DNA from: Alitta virens
Lineage: Eukaryota; Annelida; Polychaeta; Phyllodocida; Nereididae
Assembly (NCBI GenBank): GCA_932294295.1
Contig: OW028584.1
Span: 8,130,407 to 8,194,406, forward strand
Reading direction: 5' to 3'
Length of the DNA: 64,000 nt
Below the pieces are notes generated by a model. It was not told the DNA's origin. It saw only the letters and a list, made by a program, of their open reading frames with translations, and made no database searches. The translations under genes were made by a program, and so were the position numbers. Each line of letters opens with the position of its first letter. Positions within the stretch are counted from its first letter, which is position 1. This document shows positions 28,601-40,600 of the stretch, piece after piece.

Positions 28601-31600
28601 TGTTCCATGGCTGCGCAGTTGGTCAGAGTATCGTGATGAGGATCCTCAGCCCAGAAGGAAGTTCCGCTGGACAATGGTGTGTTGCTTGGGACCCAGATCC
28701 AATGTCCTTCTTTGTCTATGTCTGTTGCTCCGATCCAAAATGCTTCTATTCCTGCAAACACAAAGCTAATTTTCAAACTTGCTGTCAATGAAAAAGGTTT
28801 CACTTTAGCTTGACACTCTTTTACAGGGAAATGTGAAAAATAATTAGCCCAAAAACAGTACAGACAGAATGGGATGTTCACCAGCAGCATGATAGAGCTC
28901 CGATAAACTAGAGACTCTCATGGTGTTTGGCATGTTTTCATGGATGATAGTAACTGGGCATCATACCTTTCACAGTTTCATGAAACGGATTCAGTCTCTT
29001 ACCTCCAAAGTGGTTGGTGAGCATGTGGCGGATGGCATCCATTTCCTGTTTGGAGTCGATAACAGCCAGGTCCCCGTCTTGTCCCAGCACTTCAGGCTGT
29101 TTGCAGAAGTACCTGGCGTCCCACCAGGTGAACATCTGTTCCGATTCGTAAATCTGTGGGATAAAGTAGCACGAGGAGCCTACAAGGTGGCGCCTGCTTC
29201 CATTGCAGGTCTCATCTGAAAATATAGACGGAAGGTGTTTTTAAATATGAGTAGCTCCAGGCAGATATAATGAGATGATAAGGCTTGGAGTCCACACCAG
29301 GCTATACATCTAACCCATGGGTGGAGTCTTTTACTTGCCCCAGCATAGACATCGAGTTCAAGGTACCACCAATTTAATGTATCATGGGATTGACATCAGT
29401 TTAGCTGGTGCTCATGAAGAGTGCCTGCACTGACCTTCAGAGGTGCCAGCCAGGGTACTTCCTGTTAGTGAGTTGTTCTTTTGAAGCGTGTCATGCGGAC
29501 CACCTTGAGGTTTGCGAGTTTATTCAGGGCCACTCATCTCTGGGGCAGAGAGGGAGGAATGCTTTGTTGTGGTCTGCATCAGTTTAAGTCAGGGGAGCAT
29601 GGACCTTATGCAATGATGGGGCACACTTGTCACAACACGCAGAGGCATGAACCGCTTGCCTGATCATCTGCAGGTTTGCGGCACCCCTAAGAGAAAATTT
29701 AATGCTAGCCTCTGCACTGCTGCTTCCCTGTGTCTATAAGACAAGACCATAAGACAAGACCATGATGCTTTCAACTAAATCATTGGCAGTGTTGTGTTTT
29801 AATGTCTTGTCAGCTGTCTCACGAGTACCCTGTATACTAATCTGAAGTCTATCCCTGCAACACAGTTACATTTTACCCACACTCACCATGGATGACCAAC
29901 AGTGTAGTAGGTCACTAGCTTGACCAGAAATGATCCCAGAACTGGCAGAGATGCAGGCAAAGGCCTTAACCACTGGGCCTGGCTCATCAGCCTGCACTAT
30001 TCATTATATATATATATTGATAGGGCTGTGGTTGCTACCTTTAGCTGTCTACCCATCAGTTGCACTTGTAACAAAGTGTTTGGATTTTGTTATTTATAGG
30101 ATAATTTTACTTTTGAAAAAATATAAGTCAATCAATATTTATCCTGGTTTACGGTCTTGATGTACCCTGATTATTTTTTGCAACCGGCTTGCTGTACACA
30201 TCTGCGATACTTTTAACTCAATTTTTTATTTGAAGACATCTGACACACACATGTGCTGTTGTTTTTATCTTGGAACATCTCCAGTCTCGAACTCATGACT
30301 TACCAACTTTTCTTGGCGTTCTGTCAGGCAGATAAATCACAACTGGAACATCCCGAGAGAAACTGACTGCCAGATTACAAAGTCAGTATCTTAAGCAGAA
30401 TTTCTTCAATGCAAAGGAACATTTTTGTGTTGTGCAAGTTGTTACATCTGTTTACTGCTCGAGTTGCCCCGTCCTGAAAAAAATACTCAGACTGCACAAA
30501 CCCAGAATGAAGAGTAAATAACCCCTGGCTCTCCAGTCTGAGAGAAGAGAACCAAGGTGCTCCCCTGTACTGGGCCCTTGTCAGTCATGTTTTTCTTGCT
30601 ACAGGTGAGCTGCAGTTAAGGCAAATAAAATAAAACCCAGTTGTCTTTGTGGGGCTCACAACTCCACTGTTTACTAGGTCAAGGTAAATCTCCACTGTGA
30701 GTGGGCCCTTCAATTGGAAACATAGCTGTTAAGACTTTGGCTGCAGTTAAACTTGACCATAAACTTTTACCTTTTTGTGGTCTAAGTCAACCCTGAATTT
30801 GTTCTTCGGGAGTTAAGGAAATGAGGCATGTTTACCGTTGAACCTCATCAATATAAAACCCTGCTCTTAATAGCTAATAAGCCAGGTAAATTAATAATGG
30901 TGTGGATAGAAGTGCGTCAAAAGCTATGTGGTACAAATGATGAGGTGGTCTTACTATTGGGGTGGTCTTAAAGTGAGGTTGGACTGTTCTCCCGCTACAA
31001 GACCTTCACATCCAGTGACAGAGTACAATAGAAAACGAATTGACTGTTAAAGTTGTTTGAGCATTTATGAAAGTTGAGCTCCCCATTCACTTCCAATCTC
31101 AGCATGTTTCCTCCACCTGGGCAGAGCGCAATATGTGCCACCTGGGAGACTCCCTTCTCACCCATGCTTCAAGTTTTCTCTCCATATCAGCTGTTACAAA
31201 TGTTTGTTTTAATTGTAATTTTTCCTCCGTATGTCTTGCATTGCATTGGCTGTAAAAAAAACCTGCAGGGAACCTGGAAGATTTTCTCTGTTTTCCGAGT
31301 CACTGTTGAACTGACTTCTGAAGTTGATGCGGCTTGATTCATAACATACAACAACCCCCCCCCCTCCTTCCATGCACTACTGTGCATTGTAGATGTATGT
31401 TTTACCATCAGGCAGGCATGTTCAGTAGCTAAGGTGAAGTGATACGTAAGGATAATGAGCAGTAATGTGGGCAATGTACAATATGAGAACAACAAGGTCT
31501 AAAATTCTACCAATCGTATGACGCACAAGCGTTTGAGTTTGTGAGCTCTTCACTGTATAGGAGTGAGGCAGGGAGTGTTCATAGTTGTGCGCATATTTTG

Positions 31601-34600
31601 TGCAAAACAAATCCCATAAAAACTAAGAAAAAGAAAAGTCTGCTGATTTGTAACAAAGTTTGTTTAGCTCTCCTGCTGTTCCTGGCAGACAATGTTATTC
31701 TTCCCAGACTCATGGGCTGGGTGATCTGCCCTCTGAAAATTCAAGGCCTATGGTTGGCTGTTGGTGACTTGAGATTTGTGACCCAATACTGCAAAATTAT
31801 TTACACCCCTGATTTTTGGCATCAGTTAGATCCAGACGAGACATGTTAAAAGATGCATTTTGCACCTAAACAAAGATTCTTTTGAAGAACTCTTTAAGAA
31901 GAGGTCCATGTGGGAACCATGTGGTTTTACCAAAGAATCCTTATTAATCCCCAGCACTAGTCAATGTTCTCTCGCTGTAAGGCAGTGTTCGGTTTAATTT
32001 TTTCTGCAGAGGATAACTAAGAGCTTGTTAGGTTATTATTACGCTTTTCTGTTTACATCTATGTAAACTGAACTCACGTCAATTGGTTTTATTCTATCAG
32101 AATCCCCATCTGGTGCTATCATTAAGTTATTATAGAGTAGGGTTGGAATTTTGGAAATTTTCCATGGGATTTTTCAGGTACTTTGACCATATTTAGCTTG
32201 TCCGTTTGTCCACCAGACAAGTTATTGTCATCACTAGGTTGGTGTTGTTGGCATGGCGTTGTTGGCGGCATTAGCACCTTCTGGTTAAAATCTTTCATTG
32301 GAAGAAATACTCACTTTGGGGGTATGATATTTTGATGGAACATAGCATGCAGGTGTTATTCAGAGTTGGGTTCTGAAAGGTAAATTGTGATAACTTGTAT
32401 TTGGGTGATCAGATATTCACTGAATTTGGTTTGTATGCTCTGCAGGGTGTTACCATCATGTTGTAACACTTTTATGGTTGCCATGGGGTAATTTGACCAT
32501 GATGGTTTAAATGCTATGAATTCTATTTTAAAGATTGGATCTTCATAGTATTTGGTTTGTTTGTACTCTACAGGGTGTTACGATCATGTTGTAATACTTG
32601 TGTGGTTGTCTTCACATAGGTAATTACCCCATGATGGGGTAAAATGTTATGAATTTACTTTGTATATTTAAATGTTACATGTAATAACCTCACCAACCCA
32701 GAAAGAACGAAGACCCTGGACAATGTAAAGCAAGTATCATGCATACAACAGACGAGCGTCAACACCACTTGCGGTGCTATTGTTAAATAACATAGTTTCT
32801 TGAAACAGTTAATTTACTAATATAACGCGGGACCTTTCTAGGTTGGAGTATGAGAAACATGGCCAAAATGCCTATTCTATTCAGATCTGTGGTTTGCCTG
32901 GCTCCATTAATGAATCTGATATTGTCATTGCTGACTTGAGTGCATCCATAACCCATTGAACAAACTGATAATTTTCAAGAATGATAGTGGCTTTCTCGGA
33001 CTGGCATTTTCCGATTCAGGGAAGGTGTTTTATACTGCAGGTTTGACATTTATATTGTGGATGTTTACAAGACTGAGGTTCACAACAGAAACATTTGGAG
33101 GAAATTCGAGGCTCCCTGTGTTTGCTTACACGAGCCTGGGTAAATTGTATATTAGGGAGAAGGGCAGGAAATGTTGTGAGGCTGGGCTTGGCTTCTCTGA
33201 CATGGAAGTCTCATTACTGGGGTTTATCTTGAATCTTTGGCATTTTACTTTCTGCTGCTCCTATCTCTCTGTAATGTAATTTTAGCAATTAGGATCTTCA
33301 GATGGCAAAAAGGTGTGGTCATCTTGGGGCCGTGGGGGGCATGTTTTAGAGTCTGTTTTCTCAGAGGGACTGAAGTTTTTTGGGTGTTTGGGGGGCCAGG
33401 GAAAAAGGAGAGACCCCTCATTCATCCCTACTACAGCATACATAAGATTTCCATAGTAAAAAGTCAATGAAGAAAAGTTTTGAGAAGTCCAGCAAATGAT
33501 AGACTGCGGTGAATATTTGCCTGAGCATCTGATATGAATGTCACAACTAATCAAAAGCAGGAATGTGATGTGTGTTTGTTTGATCACTAAGATAGACACC
33601 TGTCTCTATTTTTCTGCTACTGTCCATCATATTCCTAAACCTCTGCTGCTTTCAATCATAACAAATTGTTGATCTTGTTTTGAAGTTATGCAAGTTTTCC
33701 CCAGAGCCTTTTTATTTCTTGTCTTTTTTTACCCATTCTGTCTTTCACTCTTAGGTATACTTACTCGTGATAGACTGCTGCTGTTTTGCCAGCTCTCCGA
33801 AGAGGGACTCGGCACTCGGAGATGCAGTCTCCCTTTCGAGGTGTGTCATTTTCAGCACTAAAGACTGAACTGTGTCATTCAAGTCTCTCAGTTGCCCTTG
33901 AAGACTGTGAAGGTCATTGGGGAATATCTTTGACTCCTTATCAGGGACGGTATTCAGTTTGTGTCGAATGTCATTGCTCGGCTGTTCGCTCTTATGGATA
34001 GACTTCGACTGTCCGCCAAGGAATGGCATATTGTTGGGTAATTCCACTTCATTTGCCTCTCTTGTAGGGTAATTTTCTTTCTCACCCGATTGATAATCCA
34101 CCCCTTGTGACTTCTTATGCATCTGCTCTAATTTTCTGATTCTCCCATTGGATTCCTGCATCTGCAGCCACAGTGAGAACGCCATGGCTTTCATATCTGT
34201 CTCTGGGTTGCTGAGTGTCATCTTTGTCTCTTGTGTTGTGGACTTTTCTAACCACGTTGTGTAGTTGCCGAACAACGTGTGGACATCGAGATGCAGTTGG
34301 TACAGGTCCATCCAGGCTGACAGGACTGCATCGTGATTGGTCAGTGAGTTGATGTCCTTGGCATCCTGATTGGCTGTGGAAGTGTTATCCGCTTGGTGAT
34401 TGGTCAATTGGCAAACTTGTGAATTGAGGGCTACGTAGTGTTTCTTTTGCTCATCAACAACTCTTTTCATGTTGTCAAAGTCAGACTCTTGAATGCACAC
34501 GCTCCCTGCACTCTCTGCACTTGCAGACTGGGATAATGGTGATGCAGAAATCAAACAGGTCCAGAAGAAATATAGTATCAGGCCCACCAGTGCCCTGGAA

Positions 34601-37600
34601 GATGGCGTCATCTGAAATTACAAGGACACATTCGTACATATGATCACAGTTTTCTATTTCTCAAGATTTGCACAAAAATATTGCGTGTTATAATGTATAT
34701 AATTGATAGATAGGTAGACGACCACCACATGCTGGCTGTCTGATATATTGTATGGGCTACGGACTGTGAATATCTTAGAAAAAAAAGTAATTTTCATTCG
34801 TGTGTGTCTAGTATTATAATCTCTTAATCATGGCAACGATTTTATACTGTGACATGTGGAGTTGCTTTTGCTTGTTATGAAACCTAGCCACGGTAGAATG
34901 GCTGACGCGAGTTACTCAATTAGTCCGCATTTAACGAGTCTTTCAGGTGGCCTGCCTGTTTATTGACAATTCTCTGATCTTCTATCTTGCCCCAGTCCCT
35001 CGCCTGCTTGCACCATTGTTTACAAAACAAAGCCAATAAGAGTTTATTAATGCCTGGCTACAGGCCCCAGCTCATATAGCTGGTGGCTCTCTCATCCTGG
35101 CTTTGCTTGGCTTTGCTTGGCATTGTGCTGTACTACTGCGAATGCCTGTCATATCTTTGGCTAGGATGAAAGCGAGACACCCTCTGGTCGTTATGCTGTT
35201 TTACTGTTCTCCTCTAAGGTATCCGGAGCTCACTGTGTTGTTTGCATACTACACCTAAGATTAATGACCACTTCATTAGGGGATAGCTAGCTTGGCCTAT
35301 TGCTCCGATATATGACCTGCCAATCCAGTGAATAATTGTCCCTCACTCAGCCAGTCTAATTAATAAATGAAACGTTTGCTGCTAACATAAACCCCTGCTA
35401 TATGTCGCTCAACCCCATATGATTGACAGTTCAAGATAAACTCCTCTTTCTGCACACTTCTTGAGCAATGCCTCAGCTTCAGTTCCTCGATGGTACACAT
35501 TCCGTTTCTGTCCCTCGCTAGGTCTTTCATCTCCGTTTCAGCATGGATGTTTAAGATATGGATTGCAAGTTCTGCAAGGGGATTGTTGTGTGTTGAGAGT
35601 GAAACCGCGGAGTCAAATGTCAGCCATCCCCATGGTGAGAGAAGAGATCTTCAGCCTCTCCACTGCTTTCCCAAACAAATCATGCAACTAGATAGCCGTA
35701 CAGTTAGTCAGCTACTGTACAGCCACGTAGATACTAGAACTCTTGGGAAATATGTCTTTCACAGTTTAGAGAAGATAATGAAATACGAAAATTAAATGAG
35801 AAATAAATGATAAGAATAAATAAATAAATAAAGACTAAATAAATAAATACCTAAAATTCCATAAAATTATGATATGTAAAACCAATGCTGCACTTCCTTA
35901 GTCTGTCTAAATAACTAACAAAATAAAGAGAAAAAAGAAAACGAGCCAATAAATGAATAAAAATAAAATAAAAATGAATAAAACAGTTACTGTAGACCAC
36001 TGGTAGAGGTACTTTTGCGCTGTTCTTGCCTGTCTGCACTACACAGCCTGACTCAATATTTTGATATTGATATGTATACATGAAATATGTGTGTTTTTTT
36101 TATTGATATGTATTTGTGTTCCCCCCCCCCCGTATCTTTCATGTATTTTGATTTTTATATTTTTTACTGCACAACAAATAGGTCAAATTTTACCTAAAAA
36201 AGTGTCAATAATATTTATCTATCATTATCTACCTACTACTACTAGATAGGCAGCCATGCACCATCCTCGTTTCGCTTCCCTTCCTCTTTTCCTACCATAA
36301 TAACGGCCCCCGTTTTTTCCGGGCATTGACGGTGGTCCAGGGGTTTCATATTTTCAGACTCGTTCGTTGAAAGGTTAAGTACCCCCTCAGAAACCAAAAA
36401 CCAGAAAAACTAGAGTCAATTGTGGCGAGTTACGAGTGACTCGCGGAGAGCCTGCTCGTTTGCCTCATGGAGATGGGTTGTCTGTCCGTCGCTATTCTCT
36501 AGACTCGTTAAAGGCTTAGTTAGGGGATATTGATTTCGTTTTTAAGTCAATATGAGCTTTATTTCGATATTTCCAAAGATAAGAGTACTAAAGGAGTAAA
36601 AGACGAGCAAACACTGAGGGTAATTGTGATAAACCCCTTGGGGTAGATTTTACAAGCAGGGTAGGCCCTATGTAGAGTTGTGGCAGCAACAATAAGGTGG
36701 AATGTGCAAAATCAACACTTTTCTTTTTCCCATGACCAGCCTATGGTCAGTGCCTTGGTCTGCCCATCACTGCCCATGCATTCGTCAGTGAGCCTGAAGA
36801 GATTGAACTGGATATGTACATGCATTCAGAAGACCTAGCCAAATGAACTGGGTCTTGTTTCAGGGGCTATGTTGGGTAGATGACATGGTCAGTTTTGACT
36901 TCTATTCGGTATAACGATAGTTCTTTTAGCAATGCCCACATTTCGTGTGCTGCTGCAGCTATTCTCAATAGCCCAGTTATTTCCTACGTTAACACTCTGC
37001 TAAATGGTGCAAAATTCGAGAAAGCCTTATGACTTGAAATATCTGCATGGGCAACTGGTCTTGCAGTCCTTGGTAATTTGAAGCAACTTGCTTCCGCGTT
37101 GCAGTTACCCCAAACCCTCTACACCAAATGCTGTTGCCACCCTGTCAGTCAGTGGCTGTCAGTCAGTGGCTGTCAGTCAGTGGCTGTCAGTCAGTGGCTG
37201 TCAGTCAGTGGCTGTCAGTCAGTGGCTGTCAGTCAGTGGCTGTCAGTCAGTGGCTGTCAGTCAGTGGCTGTCAGAGAGAGTATTTATATCTTCATGATGG
37301 AAATTCTACCTCCCAGCTGTTTGTCATCAAAGCAGTAAGGTTTGGGGAATGGCTTATGACTTAGTAATGGTCTTGGAGCGTGTTAACGCAGGTGCCTCGC
37401 TGCATGCAAACGCTGGACTGCCTTGTAACTGCCTGGCTTGTGATTGCATTGACCACACCCGAAGTGGCTCTCATGAAATATTGCAGTAAAACGTCTGACA
37501 TTAAGACACAGACCAAACATAATTTAACTTGAAGTCTCGGATACGGTAACTGCATAAATGTTATGCTGTAGATGTGTGCAAAATACTAGAAGTATAATAC

Positions 37601-40600
37601 AATACTGGAACAAAATATGGAAACACCCAAAAACGTAATCTCTACCGACATTCAGAAACATGTCTTCATGTTCATCTGGAGTTGACTCAGGGTAGTTGTT
37701 ACCAGCACTTCGTTAGAAATAAGTACTGTAGAATAATCAATAGTTGGGTCCATATTATCAAATCCTCATTATACAAGCAAACTGAAAGTTGACGCAATTA
37801 TTTTTGTGATTTAAAAGAAGGCAAAAATGGCTGTACATTCTTTCTGAAGTATTTTGTAGAAGATTTACCTAAAAATTAGGGATTGGTCTTTTTGGTATTT
37901 TTCACGTTAGCCACTGATGGAAAAAATACCACTGAAGCTTGTCATGTTCCCAACAAAAGACAGAAGAGAAATTAATGAGCAATGAATGAGCAATGAAAAT
38001 TCTCAGAGAAGAAAGTTCTTTGTACAGGGCAGTTGCCAAGGTGATGCACGTGGTACCAAGCATCATCTACATGTGCCCTGAATGACATCGAACTAATGGG
38101 TAGTGCAGGATCAGTCAGGAGAGAGGAAGGTTGACTCTTTTTCTAAATATGATCTCTAACATATGAAGATTACATATTTAACAGAAAGATGAGAAGTGAA
38201 GGACTTGTATGATATCTTAAAGATGGGATGCAAATGCTTCCCAAAATGGTTATAGCATGGTTATAGCATGTGTTACAGGTAGGAAATAGGTGAAAATATA
38301 TGGAAGATCATTTAGACAGATTCCTGGAACTGTGGACAGTGATAGAGGAATGGTCACTTCAGAATCTGTGGTGCTGCCATATTTTGTGCCAGTACAGAAT
38401 GTGAAAATACATACCTTTGCAGAGGCAATTCAGCAGAGCGGCAGAGATGCAGAGATGCAGCTGATTCAGAAACACAGTCCTCTGCAGCGGAGACTCCACT
38501 GACAATTAACGATGGGTGCCGGGGGGGGGGGGGCATGCCCTGGCGCTGCAGCCCCACAGATGAGCATGGGAAGGGGGAGCGGGCGCAGGAAGAGAAAGGG
38601 GAGGGGGGATAAACTTTGGGTTATAAGCTATTGTGCGGAGGCAATACTCCAATATGAACATCCTCTTCAATTTGCGACGTGCTAGAATCTGGAATTTCAA
38701 CAAATGATAGAAGAAATCGCAAATATCAAGGCTTGCGGTGGTCTTATAAGTCAGTAACTTATTTTTTTATGTATATTTCAGTTAAACTTTAAATTTTAAA
38801 AGGCAATCTTGGGGACATCTAAATTACATACATAATGGGGTAAATCTCAGCTAGGAGTCAAGTGCAATATGATTCTTTTGTATAGAACAAGTACTAAGAG
38901 CTACTTGATGGGGCAGCATGTGGAAACAGCCAGGGTGAAGGGTCCCAGGAAAATGGCAAAGGTGAGGGGTGAAATAGGGTCAGTCGCAGTGGGCTCCCTT
39001 GTCCTACTCCTTCACATTAACCCTGACCTCGGCTTCAGGTGTGCATAATCTGCCCCACTCGCGAACATTTGATTGGGTTATAATTATGTACAGTACTATG
39101 GAAAAGTCTTGAGCCATCCTAAAGCATTATGTATTATTTGGTTATTTGCAGACCTTCATCCAAACAAGTGATCCTGCACTATGCTTGACATTTGTATTTG
39201 TGATTAAGGTACCTTTAATGATGTTAGGACAGAATTGCAGTCAAATTACTGGGCAGCCTCTAAGACCCAGTTCATGCAGTTTTATCTGTAAAATGTTCAC
39301 CATACCAAATAACAGAAATGAACCAGAAGAAACAAACTTTCTTCTCTATTATTGTTTTCCTATTTTATGTCTGTAATTCATCCAGGGTAAGTGTGTTCAA
39401 CCCTGCAGGCAACACAATAATCATGTATAAAATATATTTCCTTGCTGTAGCATCAATTTGAGGATGGCTCAAGACTTCTGCACAGTACTGTATATTATCT
39501 AAGTTTACTGTTACGTGAATGGGAATAAATTTTTGTTCATGATTTCCTGTGACTTGCTTATTTCACAGAAGAAAAAAAAGCCCCGATCTCACATGCAGTT
39601 GTCCTGCGCTCTACGCAATTGCAGTACCATGATTTAGGGAAAACACTATTCTTGTGAATTAAATCTTCCTTTAGATTAAAAACCCATGCCAAAATTTCAC
39701 AACAATAGTGTTTTACCTATATCATGGTATACGGGTGTAACTAATTTTGTTTCTTGCAATCAGATGGTTCCTGGGTGGTCTCATGACCTTGTGTGTTTAG
39801 CGCTTGAAGGGCTAAGGTTCTGCTCAGTGTTGAAGTGTCAACCAAACCACAACAGCAGCTACAAATGATTTGCTTTTCAAAAGGCCAGCATACCAACAAC
39901 CCTGGTCGTTTGTAACAAGCCAAGGGTCAGTACAAGCAGTCTCTGACCAGGGAGGTTAGAGCCAGGGAGGTTAGAGCCAGCTCAGTGCTTCTGAGGGTTT
40001 GTAATCCTAACCATAGCCTCCATCTCAGTTGGAAGTCTTTGTCAGAGAGGTTAATCGAGTGTGGTGCGTTGTACTGGTGTCTATGATGGGGCAAGCGAAA
40101 GTCCCCAGTCGGTTTACCCATATTTAGCAGTTTTAGAGCGAGCATGGACAGTTCAGGGGTGAAAAAGACAGATCAGAAAGATTGTAAAGTAATTGACCAA
40201 CTCTCTGGCCCATTCCTAATGTCCTTATCATAAAATACTTCTCGTTTCTACATTGACCATTAGTCTAGAAGAATACAGAAATGATTCTACATGGCCAATT
40301 GTGCCACGTGCGTATTTGGCCATGTATCATTCTTATTAAATGTTTCAATCAGACTGAAAAGTCGTTCTGAGGATGCAACTGTCCAAGCTCGCTCTAAAAC
40401 TGCTGTATGTTTGTTTTTGGGTGACCAAAACCCTATTTTGTGGTTTATGGCCTTGATCATGAATGTAGGAGTGAATAAGTCAGGGGGATGTATATTTTGT
40501 ATGAAATAGTAACCTTTGGCAAATCATGCTATTGTCTGAATGGACTGTCTCTATCAGCACTGAAGTTTATTAATCCATATACCTGATCATATGCAATCTA

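Noticed and set aside
37145..37274. CRISPR-like repeat array
   Set aside because: The repeats are directly adjacent with no spacers, and the DNA is eukaryotic.
37078..37364. Overlapping frames encoding a repeated SVSGCQ-type peptide
   Set aside because: They come from the 14-bp minisatellite, which has no stop in any forward frame. There is no splice or start context.
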